The translations under genes and the position numbers were made by a program. Below, in pieces: positions 52,242-61,643 of a stretch of DNA of 64,000 nt. This stretch comes from Prochlorococcus sp. AG-409-B13. GTDB lineage: Bacteria > Cyanobacteriota > Cyanobacteriia > PCC-6307 > Cyanobiaceae. Location of the stretch: assembly GCA_003216035.1 (NCBI GenBank), contig QCJM01000001.1:147408-211407 (forward strand), written 5' to 3'. The notes beneath the pieces are model-generated. The model was not told where the DNA came from. It worked only from the letters and a program-made list of their open reading frames with translations, and searched no databases. The stretch's first letter is position 1. Every line of letters begins with the position of its first letter.

Positions 52242-52700
52242 TCAATTGCCAATTTTTGATGTATGCCACGGAATAGCAATCAAAGCATCTTGAACAATCC
52301 ACAAATTTCTATCCTGCACAACTTTTTCCAGCAAACCGGCCTGAACAAGAGCCTCACCAGCCTTCTGATGAGTCACTAATTCACAACCTTCACTTGCGAG
52401 AATCAAGACATTTTCATCCGCTGGATCAGCCATCACCTTCAAAGCCAACTCATCCAAAGTGCGCTCAAAAAAAATCCTCCTCATTCGGCTAGATAGAACA
52501 GACCCCAATGACTCCGCAAAAAACTCCAAGCTCGCTCGCTCACCTGACAACCCACAATTCAAAGCCATCCAAATCAAGAACTTGGCCCAACTATCTATTG
52601 TCCATTGAGGTTTAAAGCGATTTCTGTGTTGATATACCAATTCTGTGAGTGCAAAATCAAACAGCTTTGCCTGAAGCCTCGTTGCTTTGATGTTCTCCAT
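52242..52700 (-). CDS. Conserved hypothetical protein
   Basis: 152 residues from the ATG at 52700 (a second ATG at 52709 is 9 bp upstream). Mixed alpha/beta: ELVYQHRNRFKPQWTIDSWAKFLIWMALNCG, then SGERASLEFFAESLGSVLSSRMRRIFFERTL and a final strand-rich part VLILASEGCELVTHQKAG. No known domain. It is divergent from the acidic small gene at 52765 with about 64 bp between starts, and followed by a hairpin and valS. Confidence 0.7.
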   Translation of the reverse strand: MENIKATRLQAKLFDFALTELVYQHRNRFKPQWTIDSWAKFLIWMALNCGLSGERASLEFFAESLGSVLSSRMRRIFFERTLDELALKVMADPADENVLILASEGCELVTHQKAGEALVQAGLLEKVVQDRNLWIVQDALIAIPWHTSKIGN

Positions 52701-52764
52701 ACAAGACATCTTCTCCTATAACAGTCAAACTGTTATTGCCTCTCAACTGGCAGACTCCCTTGTC

Positions 52765-53016
52765 ATGGATCTAAACGACCCCGAACTAGAATTTTCCGAT
52801 CTGGTGTATGCCTATCAAAGCTGGGTGATGGCAATCATCAATGATGAAAAACTTGACAGCAACGATCAACTACTTACTGATGAAATTACAGAAGATGCTC
52901 TAAATGCGATGCGCTTTCTACCTGGCGAAGTCACAAGTGCTATTGAGAGCAGCTTGGCAAGGGTCTATGACGTAGACGAAGAAGAGCTTGCATCACTCTT
53001 ATTTCCAGAGGAGTAA
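52765..53016 (+). CDS. Small acidic conserved hypothetical protein
   Basis: 83 residues from the ATG at 52765: MDLNDPELEFSDLVYAYQSW, then a helical acidic remainder ending DVDEEELASLLFPEE. Starts further upstream (52687) would overlap the divergent gene, and the added residues look unlike the rest. The acidic helical character suits a protein-binding adaptor; no function is assigned. 53017-53236 downstream holds nothing supported. Confidence 0.72.
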   Translation: MDLNDPELEFSDLVYAYQSWVMAIINDEKLDSNDQLLTDEITEDALNAMRFLPGEVTSAIESSLARVYDVDEEELASLLFPEE

Positions 53017-53236
53017 ATAAGATATAAGCATAAAATAAGCAATGGGCAATCAAGAGTTCTAGAGCTATTAAATAATCAAAAGATATAAATAATGAAAAAA
53101 TCTTTATTAAAAAACCCAGCAGATAAGCAGATGAAAATACTAATCACTCATACAAAGTGCTCCAAAAGGCTTTGAGAAATAATTAGAAGCTTAACAAAGG
53201 AAACTATATATAACTGCGAATGATTTAAAAATGATT

Positions 53237-53590
53237 TTAATTTCTCTTCTCTTTTAAAGTACGAAAACCAGCTCCACAAGCACAACTTTCAAAACCTTCT
53301 GGAGAACTAATCAAGAAACCACCACCACTAAGATCACCATAATAATTAAGGCTCAAGCCCTGAAGAAAAGCAACTTGATCAGCTGGAGCGTACAAGGTAA
53401 CACCATCTGTTCTAGCGACAGGCACACCAGTTAATTGGCCTGGTCGCAACCTGATGTGTAGCCAACCTTCACCACAGCTGTCTTTTACAAGATCTAGGTG
53501 CATTAACCCTGATGTTCCAGCAAAAGCTGCCTGGCGCCCCAGTTCAGCCGCCGCCGTAGAAGTAATACTTAGACAACTGCCCTTTGGCAT
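53237..53590 (-). CDS. IscA/HesB-like iron-sulfur cluster protein
   Basis: 117 residues from the ATG at 53590. It has the A-type carrier layout: an N-terminal SITSTAAAELGRQAAF helix, a Cys in KDSCGEGW, and the C-terminal C-A-C-G motif (ESCACGAGF). Those three cysteines can bind a [2Fe-2S] cluster for transfer to apo-proteins. The loop between them is unlike standard IscA (GQLTGVPVARTDGVTLYAP) so it may be a divergent member. Directly downstream of tRNA-Val on the same strand. Confidence 0.83.
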   Translation of the reverse strand: MPKGSCLSITSTAAAELGRQAAFAGTSGLMHLDLVKDSCGEGWLHIRLRPGQLTGVPVARTDGVTLYAPADQVAFLQGLSLNYYGDLSGGGFLISSPEGFESCACGAGFRTLKEKRN

Positions 53591-53612
53591 AGACACAGAA
53601 AAGAAAATCAAG

Positions 53613-53684
<72 letters not shown>

Positions 53685-53738
53685 ATTCATCTAATTCTGC
53701 ACTACTGCGGCAGGTTAATCATATTCAAAGAAGGATCA

Positions 53739-54230
53739 ATGAGCTCAGGCCAGGATCATGACAAAGCCACCATGCTATGGGCCATGCCATTCGGGCTAGT
53801 CATAGGAATTTTGCTCGATTTCCAATTTGGAATTATAGGAAGTTTTGCTTTTGCCTTCGGTGGATTGTGGCTTTCACCAGATCTGGACACTCATTGCAGG
53901 GCACTCAAGCGATGGGGAATCCTAAAAATTGTGTGGTGGCCGTATAGACAAGTAATCAGACATAGATCAATCTTGTCTCATGGCCCACTAATTGGAACAT
54001 CCGTAAGAATAATTTACCTACTTATATTCACTTTCTTAACTCTATTTGTATTACAACCATTTGGTTTTCCGACACCTTTTCTGGCACTAAAGATTTTCAA
54101 TGCTCAAGTATCCACATACCCTCTACATATTTTCATTTTTATCCTAGGTTTAGAAGCAAGTGTCTGGCTTCACCTAATTAAAGATGGAGATCCTCTCCCG
54201 CTCCAATGGCCTCAATCGAAGCATAAATGA
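53739..54230 (+). CDS. DUF2227-type putative metal-binding membrane protein
   Basis: 163 residues with about four hydrophobic segments. The family motif is SPDLDTHCRALKRWG plus RHRSILSHGPLIG, His/Asp positions likely for metal binding as in the YdjM/DUF2227 group (family knowledge). It starts at an ATG at 53739 after the tRNA-Val; mazG follows 24 bp beyond its stop, so the two may be cotranscribed. Confidence 0.83.
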   Translation: MSSGQDHDKATMLWAMPFGLVIGILLDFQFGIIGSFAFAFGGLWLSPDLDTHCRALKRWGILKIVWWPYRQVIRHRSILSHGPLIGTSVRIIYLLIFTFLTLFVLQPFGFPTPFLALKIFNAQVSTYPLHIFIFILGLEASVWLHLIKDGDPLPLQWPQSKHK

Positions 54231-54254
54231 CACAGTAAAGATTTGCTTAGGGGA

Positions 54255-55085
54255 ATGAAAAACCAAGCACAAATTAAAACCACACAAGCTCTAGACGAGC
54301 TAATTGGAATTGTGTCCCAACTTAGAGAACCAATAGGAGGGTGCCCTTGGGATCAAGAGCAAACTCATCAATCCCTAATCCCTTATTTACTAGAAGAAGC
54401 ACATGAAGTCGCAGATGCAATCCGTTGTGAAGATAATGAAAACCTCTGCGAAGAGCTTGGAGATCTACTCTTACAGGTCATACTGCATGCACAGATAGCC
54501 AGTGAAGAAGGAAGATTTACACTAGAGGATATCGCTAAAGTAATCAGCAAAAAGTTAATTCGAAGACACCCTCATGTTTTCGATAAGCCACAAAAATTAA
54601 GTATCAATCAAGTTCAAGCAAATTGGGAAAAAATTAAACAATCTGAACAGCCTTTAAAAGAATCTAGCTATCCTCTTACTGATCTTTTAAGAAAAAAAAT
54701 CAAGTCCCAAACAGCTCTTGCAGGCGCAATGAGCATATCTAAGAAAGTGGCAAATGTAGGGTTTGAATGGGAAACAATGCAAGACGTTTGGGACAAAGTC
54801 AATGAAGAGTTAGATGAGCTAAAAGAAGCCCTCCTTAGTAAAAATAAAATGCATGCCCAACAAGAGTTGGGGGACGTTCTATTTACTCTCGTTAATATTG
54901 CTCGTTGGATACAGATAAGTCCTGAAGAGAGTCTGGCTGGAACAAATAAAAGGTTCTTAGCAAGATTTTCTTATATAGAGTCAGCCTTGAAAGGACAATT
55001 TTCAGGACACTCGCTACATGAGCTGGAAAAGCTCTGGAAAGAAGCTAAAAAACAACTCGAAAAATCATCACAAGCTATAGAATAG
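54255..55085 (+). CDS. mazG: Nucleoside triphosphate pyrophosphohydrolase MazG
   Basis: Hydrolyses NTPs and dNTPs, a housecleaning activity. Two tandem MazG domains in about 276 residues: the first has CPWDQEQTHQSLIPYLLEEAHEVADAI and ELGDLLLQVILHAQI; the second GFEWETMQDVWDKVNEELDELKEAL and ELGDVLFTLVNIARW. E-x-x-E and E-x-x-D metal sites are visible in both. The ATG at 54255, preceded by AGGGGA, is preferred over an in-frame TTG at 54243. Confidence 0.94.
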   Translation: MKNQAQIKTTQALDELIGIVSQLREPIGGCPWDQEQTHQSLIPYLLEEAHEVADAIRCEDNENLCEELGDLLLQVILHAQIASEEGRFTLEDIAKVISKKLIRRHPHVFDKPQKLSINQVQANWEKIKQSEQPLKESSYPLTDLLRKKIKSQTALAGAMSISKKVANVGFEWETMQDVWDKVNEELDELKEALLSKNKMHAQQELGDVLFTLVNIARWIQISPEESLAGTNKRFLARFSYIESALKGQFSGHSLHELEKLWKEAKKQLEKSSQAIE

Positions 55086-55180
55086 ATCACTTAAAATCTC
55101 GAAGGCTTTTGATGGTTTTTTCCTAGGCTTTGGAGCCATCACTTAGCTAGACATAAAAATCGAAAGCTTCAACGATCTAA

Positions 55181-55306
55181 CTATCCCCTTTTATGTGGGT
55201 GACATAACACTGCATTGAACCAACAATAATAATCTGCTGGATTAGGAATGTCTTCAAGGTTGATCCATGAAAAAGCTTGTGTCAGTGAGCATCGCGATTG
55301 CAGCAA
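55181..55306 (-). CDS. Candidate 41-residue peptide (TTG start)
   Basis: From a TTG at 55306 it reads LLQSRCSLTQAF, then SWINLEDIPNPADYYC and WFNAVLCHPHKRG before a stop. The second half, with paired Cys, is more protein-like than its flanks. It overlaps the plus-strand frame at 55267; at most one is likely real. Confidence 0.25.
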   Translation of the reverse strand: MLQSRCSLTQAFSWINLEDIPNPADYYCWFNAVLCHPHKRG

Positions 55307-55353
55307 ACTTATCCCTATACCTTTGGGCCTTATTTAATCAACCAATAGCTTAG
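55267..55353 (+). CDS. Candidate 28-residue membrane peptide
   Basis: ATG at 55267: KKLVSVSIAIAANLSLYLW forms one hydrophobic helix after two Lys, ending FNQPIA. An AAGG lies about 8 nt upstream. Size and shape resemble small photosystem subunits, but no family match is made. Confidence 0.28.
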   Translation: MKKLVSVSIAIAANLSLYLWALFNQPIA

Positions 55354-55427
55354 TAGAAAGAATGACTTATCCCAAAAAGAAACCAAATCAATTGCTTGAC
55401 ATAATCCTAAAAGTCTAAGTGACCTCA

Positions 55428-55598
55428 TCATTTGAATTTCTTCCAAAGCATATAAATGCTAAGAGCCATTAGTAACCATGGCAGAAGTGAGCTGATGAAC
55501 CACGCAGAGAAAATGAAAATAAGCAAAATATATCCAAGCTTGCGAACAATTAATTTACTCTCCGAACTCATATATTGCCAGCGTGGGAGAAGAGACAT
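55428..55598 (-). CDS. Candidate 56-residue membrane protein
   Basis: ATG at 55598 (or 55571) opens a minus-strand frame: SLLPRWQYMSSESKLIVRK, then a long hydrophobic stretch containing LGYILLIFIFSAWF, a Pro, and a second half LLMALSIYMLW, ending KKFK. The hydrophobic core is flanked by basic residues on both sides, as expected for a two-pass or hairpin membrane protein. The longer plus-strand frame over the same bases looks non-coding in comparison. No family match. Confidence 0.45.
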   Translation of the reverse strand: MSLLPRWQYMSSESKLIVRKLGYILLIFIFSAWFISSLLPWLLMALSIYMLWKKFK

Positions 55599-55615
55599 TG
55601 AGCGACATGCAGATA

Positions 55616-55747
55616 ATGAAATTATGCTTATGTTCTAAAAAAAGGCACAGATATACTTTGATTCTATCAATTGCAGCATTTATTTGGGAACCATTGAATC
55701 ACAATCAAAGGCAACAGCTATCTCTACAGGCAAGTTGCAAGCATTAA
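55616..55747 (+). CDS. Candidate 43-residue peptide
   Basis: ATG at 55616: a Cys/Lys-rich start (KLCLCSKKRHRY), one hydrophobic helix TLILSIAAFIW, and a polar Gln-rich end. It is divergent from the 55598 minus-strand candidate with 17 bp between starts. No Shine-Dalgarno is obvious. Confidence 0.28.
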   Translation: MKLCLCSKKRHRYTLILSIAAFIWEPLNHNQRQQLSLQASCKH

Positions 55748-55767
55748 ATGCAACAAAATCTAATAAG

Positions 55768-55925
55768 ATGAGAAACTTAAACCGAGCAGATCATTAGGTG
55801 TCGAAGCAGCTAACAAATATCCGGAATGTATACAAATCCACAATAGTCTTCCTAAACAATTGGTTGGCAGATTAATCTTCCGCTACAACTTGTACAAAGC
55901 TTGCTCTAAAAAACATATAACATAA
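55768..55925 (+). pseudogene. Possible frameshifted small gene
   Basis: ATG at 55768 gives MRNLNRADH then a stop at 55795-55797; one frame over, the sequence continues open as SLGVEAANKYPECIQIHNS and LPKQLVGRLIFRYNLYKA to a stop at 55925. That second part has no start codon of its own, so a single-base indel near 55791-55797 would join the two into about 52 residues. Confidence 0.35.
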
Positions 55926-56008
55926 CAACAAAAGTAAAAGCATCCTACTTGCCTTTAAAACATTTTTTCCAAGCGCCTCAGCTAAATGATTCCTAGCAAT
56001 TCAATGAG

Positions 56009-56872
56009 ATGAAAAACCCATCAATACAAACAAGCGACTGGATTGATGAGTACCAAAATGGAGTGCGCTATGGATTGGCTGGCAAAGTTTTATTGGATGA
56101 GGCAAGTCCTTTCCAGCAAATCACCATCATCGAAAGTCTTCGATATGGAAAAGGGTTGTTATTGGACAGATGCTGGATGACTGCAGAGCGACAAGAAAAG
56201 CATTATCACGAATGTCTTGTACATCCAGCTTTATGCAGTGCTCAACAAGTAAACAGAGTTTTAATTATTGGAGGAGGTGATGGTGGTACAGCCAGACAAT
56301 GCTTACGTTACAAAGATATTAAACATTTAGACATGGTAGAAATAGATAAAAGAGTCATTGAAATAAGTCAACAATATCTACCTAGTATTGGCGAGGGGGT
56401 CTGGACAGATCCTCGCTTTCATTTACATATAAAAGATGGTATTTCTTGGGCAGCCAATGCCCAAAGTAATTCATATGATGTAATTATTGTCGATGGTTCT
56501 GATCCTACTGGGCCTGCAACGGGTCTATTCAATAAGACATTTTTTAAAAACTGCAGACGAATTCTTAAGCCTGGTGGCATTTTTGCTACTCAAAGCGAAT
56601 CACCCGAAGCATTTCCACAAATTCATATGGATATCGTAAGAATATTGAGAGAAGTCTTCGACTTTGCCGATCCACTCTATGGCTGTGTTCCTATGTATCC
56701 AAGCGGCTGGTGGAGTTGGAGTTTTGCATCTATGCAAAGTCCATTGTACCTACAACCACTTTCAAGCCGAGCCGCCGACATCTCAAAAGAGTGTGAAATT
56801 TGGAGCATACGTTGGCAAAAAGGTGCATTTCAAACAATGCCAGCTTTTATCGAAAGAGAATTAAAAAAATGA
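56009..56872 (+). CDS. speE: Spermidine synthase
   Basis: Aminopropyltransferase making spermidine from putrescine and decarboxylated SAM. 287 residues. The cofactor site is [17 protein letters not shown] and the following [17 protein letters not shown]; the substrate Asp sits in [16 protein letters not shown]. Length and order match the family. Its stop overlaps the speB start by 4 bp (ATGA), so the polyamine pair is coupled. Confidence 0.95.
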   Translation: MKNPSIQTSDWIDEYQNGVRYGLAGKVLLDEASPFQQITIIESLRYGKGLLLDRCWMTAERQEKHYHECLVHPALCSAQQVNRVLIIGGGDGGTARQCLRYKDIKHLDMVEIDKRVIEISQQYLPSIGEGVWTDPRFHLHIKDGISWAANAQSNSYDVIIVDGSDPTGPATGLFNKTFFKNCRRILKPGGIFATQSESPEAFPQIHMDIVRILREVFDFADPLYGCVPMYPSGWWSWSFASMQSPLYLQPLSSRAADISKECEIWSIRWQKGAFQTMPAFIERELKK

Positions 56873-57777
56873 GCAAAAAGAACACTGCAAACCATCCATC
56901 TTTTGACACTGAAGGAGCAATATTTATGGGGGCTCAGCGCAATCATCTAGATTGCAAAGTTGGCCTATATGGAGTCCCCTATGACGGCACCACATCTTTC
57001 CGGCCTGGTACACGATTCGGCCCATCCGCTATTAGAGAAGTGAGTAATGGGCTTGAAACTTATTGTCCAAAATTAAATCTTGATCTTGAAGAGATGAAGT
57101 TTGTAGATCTCGGTTCATTAATAATTCCATTCGGAGCTCCTGAACCAATTATTGAAAAAGTAAAAGTTGCTACAAAAAAATTAATTAGCTTAGGCCTAAA
57201 GCCACTTATGCTAGGTGGTGAACATTCAATTACTAGCGGCGCAATCACAGCGCTCACACAAATCCATACTGATTTAATATTAGTCCAACTTGATGCACAT
57301 GCAGATCTTCGTGACACATGGCTAGGCACTAGACATAGCCATGCATGTTCAATGCGCAGATGTCTTGATGTATTGCCAAGTAAACAACTTTTTCAAGTCG
57401 GAATTCGCAGTGGAACGTATCAAGAGTTTCAAGAAATACGAACAAGAAATACACTTATAGAACTTGCACCCAACCAACCCGCTATCCTTCTAGATGAAGC
57501 TCTCAAACCTTATTTAGGTCGCCCTCTATACATAACCTTAGATCTAGATTGGTTTGACCCAAGTGTAATGCCTGGAACAGGCACACCTGAACCTGGAGGT
57601 TACTATTGGCACGATTTTGAATCGATTATAGAGATTCTCAAAAAGCATCATCTTATCGGTGCAGACATAGTCGAATTAGCACCACAAATAGATCCTTCTG
57701 GTGCAAGCTCTTTACTCGCAGCTAAAGCTACTAGAAGTCTAATAATGATCCTTAACGAATCACAAAGGCCCAAATAG
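56869..57777 (+). CDS. speB: Agmatinase
   Basis: Splits agmatine to putrescine and urea. 302 residues from the ATG at 56869, beginning [13 protein letters not shown]; the frame is open further upstream but that lies within speE. The binuclear manganese ligands are [14 protein letters not shown] and DLDWFDPS. An arginase homologue is a formal alternative, but pairing with speE favours agmatinase. Confidence 0.93.
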   Translation: MSKKNTANHPSFDTEGAIFMGAQRNHLDCKVGLYGVPYDGTTSFRPGTRFGPSAIREVSNGLETYCPKLNLDLEEMKFVDLGSLIIPFGAPEPIIEKVKVATKKLISLGLKPLMLGGEHSITSGAITALTQIHTDLILVQLDAHADLRDTWLGTRHSHACSMRRCLDVLPSKQLFQVGIRSGTYQEFQEIRTRNTLIELAPNQPAILLDEALKPYLGRPLYITLDLDWFDPSVMPGTGTPEPGGYYWHDFESIIEILKKHHLIGADIVELAPQIDPSGASSLLAAKATRSLIMILNESQRPK

Positions 57778-58213
57778 CAATGGAATGATCATATCTTTAC
57801 TCATATAATCGACTACACTGACGAGCAGAGGTTTCACAATCAGAAAAAAGTCCCTATCTATAAGCCACACAAAAACTCGCTCACTTCTCTAAGAATTAAG
57901 ATTGAAATGGTGTTAAAATCTTTCCTAATTTTTTAGCATCAGAAAATAAGAAGTTCTTATAGACAGAAGAACTCGCCGGGTGAATAACCAAGTCGCGGCC
58001 CTTAATCACGAGAAAGTACTTCTGCGATAGTCATCTCTAAAGGGTAAGTTCAAGTCAGCAGAGATTAACTATTTTAATGTATCAGCCACTAGAGCATAAA
58101 TAATAAGCCCAGCATCCACTTGTTCATTAATTAGCTAAGCACATATTGAAAAAGTTCAAATAGTCATCAATGAGTAAAAAATAACCTCTACATAAATAAG
58201 CTTTAGGCTTAGA
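57778..58213. other. 436-bp stretch with no convincing gene
   Basis: AT-rich DNA between speB and the small Cys-rich gene. One minus-strand region (57896-58034) has two overlapping short frames that read like protein: one opens at a GTG (58009) and gives 37 residues including GRDLVIHPASSSVYKNFLF, the other opens at an ATG (58034) as MTIAEVLSRD and stops. Either may be a remnant of a small gene. Nothing else supported. Confidence 0.4.
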
Positions 58214-58459
58214 TTATCCTTCTTGTCTATCAGTTCCTACAAAAACACGGTTGAATTCAAGCTGTAAATCCATAGAGGGTTGGTGCTGGTCCTCCTTAAA
58301 GCGAGGCAGGGCTGGTGCCTTTTGAACCCAATGATGGCAGAAGGCCACTAGAGAAATCTCATGCGGAACTGTGATTTGCCTTAAACGACACCATCCGTCG
58401 GCTTTTGTCTTGCTTAAAGCACAATGCTGACAAGTTCGGCAAGTTTCTTTCGTGGACAT
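58214..58459 (-). CDS. Small Cys-rich conserved hypothetical protein
   Basis: 81 residues. CRTCQHC near the N-terminus, GWCRLR and FCHHW form a likely four-Cys metal site. The C-terminus is polar (DLQLEFNRVFVGTDRQEG). Small zinc-ribbon-like proteins of this layout are common in cyanobacteria; function unknown. It is divergent from gcvT with 133 bp between starts. Confidence 0.72.
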   Translation of the reverse strand: MSTKETCRTCQHCALSKTKADGWCRLRQITVPHEISLVAFCHHWVQKAPALPRFKEDQHQPSMDLQLEFNRVFVGTDRQEG

Positions 58460-58592
58460 TAAAAATCCCGAAGAATCCTAGGTTAGTGAGGGTTTGCGTA
58501 TTGAACTATTTCTCTAACAAATCTGCGGCTTTCCTTCCATTTCAGTGCCAACGCTTAATAAATGCATAAGCTTTCGCAAATAGCTCAATCCA

Positions 58593-59711
58593 ATGGAGAT
58601 GAAGCAAACACCTCTCTATGAACTCTGCTTAAAAGAAGGGGCCCGTATGGTTACCTTCAACGGATGGGAATTGCCCATGCAATTTTCAGGGGTAGTTCAA
58701 GAACATCACTCAGTCAGGGAAAAAGCTGGATTATTCGATATATCACACATGGGAGTCTTAAGGATTAAAGGGAACAACCCAAAAGATGCGCTACAAGCTC
58801 TTTTGCCTTCTGATTTACACCGCATCGGGCCAGGTGAAGCCTGTTACTCAGTATTCCTCAATGAACATGGTGGCATCCTTGATGACCTGATCGTTTATGA
58901 CTTAGGGGAAGATCAGAATGGAGCTTACAACTTACTACTAGTTATTAATGCTGGCTGTTATGAAAAAGATCTGGCTTTCCTAAAAAAACATCTCGTACCA
59001 GAAGGTATTGCAGTGTCAGATGCCAAAGGGAATGGCGTTTTATTGGCTTTACAAGGCCCTGATTCATCCAAATTTATTGAACAACTCACTGAAGAATCAA
59101 TCACTTCTCTGCCAAGATTTGGCCATCAGACAATCTTCATTCAAGGGAGCGAGTCAAATAATCAGGAGCCGATTTTCATCGCTCGTACTGGCTATACCGG
59201 CGAAAATGGATTTGAACTGCTTTTATCAGCAAAACAGGGGCAACAAGTATGGAAAAGATTAATTAATGAAGGAATCACTCCCTGTGGACTAGGTGCACGT
59301 GACACCCTGCGATTGGAAGCAGCAATGCATCTTTATGGAAACGACTTAAACACAGACACAACTCCTTTTGAAGCTGGTTTGGGATGGTTAGTACATCTAG
59401 AAATGCCGTCGAGTTTTATGGGACGAGATGCCCTAGAAGCACAAGCCAAAGAAGGAATCAAGCATAAACTCGTAGGCCTTCAACTAGAAGGAAGAGGGAT
59501 TGCACGCAAAGGATATAGAGTTTTTGATCACACAAAGCCTGTAGGAGAAATCACAAGCGGCAGTTGGTCTCCCAGCTTGAGTGAAGCGATTGCCCTTGCC
59601 TACGTTCCTATAGAGTTATCAGAAGTTGGAACATCACTTGCCGTAGAAATTCGCAGCAAGCAATATCCTGCGAAAGTGGTAAAAAGGCCTTTCTATCGGA
59701 AAGGTTTATAG
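58593..59711 (+). CDS. gcvT: Aminomethyltransferase, glycine cleavage T-protein
   Basis: Takes the aminomethyl group from GcvH to tetrahydrofolate, giving methylene-THF and ammonia. 372 residues. MVTFNGWELPMQFSG, FDISHMGVLRIKG, RTGYTGENGFELL and GLGARDTLRLEAAMHLYGNDL are T-protein signatures, with the folate-contacting Asp-rich loops present. gcvP and gcvH are 24 kb away, so the complex is encoded in two places. ATG at 58593. Confidence 0.96.
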   Translation: MEMKQTPLYELCLKEGARMVTFNGWELPMQFSGVVQEHHSVREKAGLFDISHMGVLRIKGNNPKDALQALLPSDLHRIGPGEACYSVFLNEHGGILDDLIVYDLGEDQNGAYNLLLVINAGCYEKDLAFLKKHLVPEGIAVSDAKGNGVLLALQGPDSSKFIEQLTEESITSLPRFGHQTIFIQGSESNNQEPIFIARTGYTGENGFELLLSAKQGQQVWKRLINEGITPCGLGARDTLRLEAAMHLYGNDLNTDTTPFEAGLGWLVHLEMPSSFMGRDALEAQAKEGIKHKLVGLQLEGRGIARKGYRVFDHTKPVGEITSGSWSPSLSEAIALAYVPIELSEVGTSLAVEIRSKQYPAKVVKRPFYRKGL

Positions 59712-59786
59712 AGCTGACTAAAACTCTTCAAAAAGCCCAGGATAATATCCTGTGGGAAACTCCATTTTTGTTCTCAAATCTTCCCC

Positions 59787-61607
59787 ATGCGCAGCAACGG
59801 GTGCGGCGAATTAAACAATAAAGACATCGCCTCCATAGTTCAACTTTGTGGCTGGGTAGACCGCTGCCGAGACCATGGTGGAGTGATCTTTATCGATCTC
59901 AGAGACCAAAGTGGAACTGTGCAAATCACTGTTGACCCTGATCAAGGCTCAACACTGTTTGCCACAGCCGAAAACCTTCGCAATGAAAGTGTTATTCAGA
60001 TTTGTGGTCAAGTAAGAGCACGACCTCAAGAAGCTATCAATAAAAAATTAGCCACCGGTGAAATTGAAGTCTTAGCAACAAGTCTGACAGTGCTAAACCC
60101 TGTCCGCAGCAACTTACCTTTCACGGTATCAATCCATGATGAAGAGCCAGTCAAAGAAGAGCTGCGACTACGACATCGTTTTTTAGATCTGCGGCGCGAG
60201 CGAATGAATAGCAACTTGCGTTTACGTCACAACACAATTAAAGCTGCACGAAAATTTCTAGAAAATGAAAGTTTTATTGAAGTAGAAACACCAATCCTGA
60301 CTCGATCTACTCCAGAAGGTGCTCGTGATTATCTAGTTCCATCACGAGTATGCGGAGGCGAGTGGTTTGCCCTACCGCAATCACCACAACTATTTAAGCA
60401 ACTACTAATGGTTGGAGGAATCGAACGTTATTACCAAATTGCACGTTGCTTCCGTGATGAAGACCTTCGTTCCGATAGACAACCAGAATTCACTCAACTC
60501 GACTTAGAAATGAGTTTTATGAGTCAAGAAGAAATACTTGAAATAAATGAAAAGCTGATTGCTTCAATATGGAAAGCGGTAAAGGGTGTTGAGATAAATC
60601 TTCCCTTTCAACGTATTACCTGGCATGAGTCCATGGATCGCTATGGAACTGATAGACCAGATACTCGCTATGGAATGGAGCTTAATGATGTCAGTGAAAT
60701 AGTCAAAGATATGGGTTTTAAAGTTTTTTCTGGAGCAGTGAATAGTGGTGGGTGTGTCAAATGCATAGTTGTTCCAAAAGGCAACAAATCTATTAGCAAT
60801 GTCCGAATAAAGCCCGGAGGAGATATTTTCCAAGCTGCAGAAGAAGGAGGTGCAGGTGGCCTAGCATTTATAAGAGTCAGAGAAGAAGGTGAGATTGACA
60901 CTATCGGTGCAATTAAAGATAACTTAAGCAACGAACAAAAAGAAGCGCTTCTTAAACAGACAAAAGCAATTGAAGGGGATCTAATTTTATTTGGAGCTGG
61001 TAGCACCTCTATTGTAAATAAAGCTCTTGATCGAGTAAGACAATTCCTCGCAAAAGAACTAGGACTAATAAAACAAGCTATTAGAGACAATCATTGGAAT
61101 TTTATTTGGGTAGTTGACTTCCCAATGTTTGAATTCAATCAAGACGAGAACAGACTTGAAGCACTCCACCACCCTTTTTGTGCACCAAATAATGATGATC
61201 TAGGGGAAGATTCGACTTGCTGGTCACAACAACTCCCAACAGCCCGTGCTCAAGCCTATGATCTTGTCTTAAATGGATTGGAATTAGGTGGTGGATCAAT
61301 ACGTATTCATGACCCAGAATTGCAAAAACAAGTTCTAGAAACAATTGGCCTAAGTAGAAATCAAACGGATGAACAATTTGGTTTTCTAATTGATGCATTA
61401 GGCATGGGTGCCCCTCCACATGGTGGATTAGCTTTTGGCTTAGATAGAATTGTAATGCTCCTTTCAGGAGAAGACTCTATTCGGGACACAATCGCCTTCC
61501 CTAAAACTCAACAGGCAAGATGTCTCATGACAAATGCTCCAGCAAATGTATCAAAAGCCCAAATTAAGGAGCTTCATATAGCAAGCACTTGGCCCGATCC
61601 TGAATAG
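59787..61607 (+). CDS. aspS: Aspartyl-tRNA synthetase
   Basis: 606-residue class II synthetase with an N-terminal OB domain ([31 protein letters not shown]), then the catalytic core with [42 protein letters not shown] (class II motif 2) and [13 protein letters not shown] (motif 3). The insertion typical of bacterial AspRS (about 310-450) is present. It may be non-discriminating if no Asn synthetase is present, which cannot be judged here. Confidence 0.97.
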   Translation: MRSNGCGELNNKDIASIVQLCGWVDRCRDHGGVIFIDLRDQSGTVQITVDPDQGSTLFATAENLRNESVIQICGQVRARPQEAINKKLATGEIEVLATSLTVLNPVRSNLPFTVSIHDEEPVKEELRLRHRFLDLRRERMNSNLRLRHNTIKAARKFLENESFIEVETPILTRSTPEGARDYLVPSRVCGGEWFALPQSPQLFKQLLMVGGIERYYQIARCFRDEDLRSDRQPEFTQLDLEMSFMSQEEILEINEKLIASIWKAVKGVEINLPFQRITWHESMDRYGTDRPDTRYGMELNDVSEIVKDMGFKVFSGAVNSGGCVKCIVVPKGNKSISNVRIKPGGDIFQAAEEGGAGGLAFIRVREEGEIDTIGAIKDNLSNEQKEALLKQTKAIEGDLILFGAGSTSIVNKALDRVRQFLAKELGLIKQAIRDNHWNFIWVVDFPMFEFNQDENRLEALHHPFCAPNNDDLGEDSTCWSQQLPTARAQAYDLVLNGLELGGGSIRIHDPELQKQVLETIGLSRNQTDEQFGFLIDALGMGAPPHGGLAFGLDRIVMLLSGEDSIRDTIAFPKTQQARCLMTNAPANVSKAQIKELHIASTWPDPE

Positions 61608-61643
61608 ATTTAAAGCATTCTGCTGAACAAAACTCCATAGCCA

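Larger units (their letters stand above)
55086..56008. other. 923-bp stretch with no full-size gene, several short frames
   Basis: No protein longer than about 60 residues is supported between mazG and speE. Several short open frames on both strands read like membrane or small soluble peptides and are listed separately (55181-55306, 55267-55353, 55428-55598, 55616-55747, 55768-55925). The order and strand mix differs from the tight packing elsewhere, and codon reading is AT-rich. Degraded gene remnants are an alternative reading. Confidence 0.5.

Noticed and set aside
53092..53175. Plus-strand short frame starting MKKSLLKNPADKQ
   Set aside because: Only 27 residues, highly Lys-rich in AT-rich DNA, no helix or motif; expected by chance.
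55456..55638. Plus-strand 60-residue frame in the mazG-speE gap
   Set aside because: Composition is unlike a folded or membrane protein, and the minus strand over the same bases gives a better candidate.
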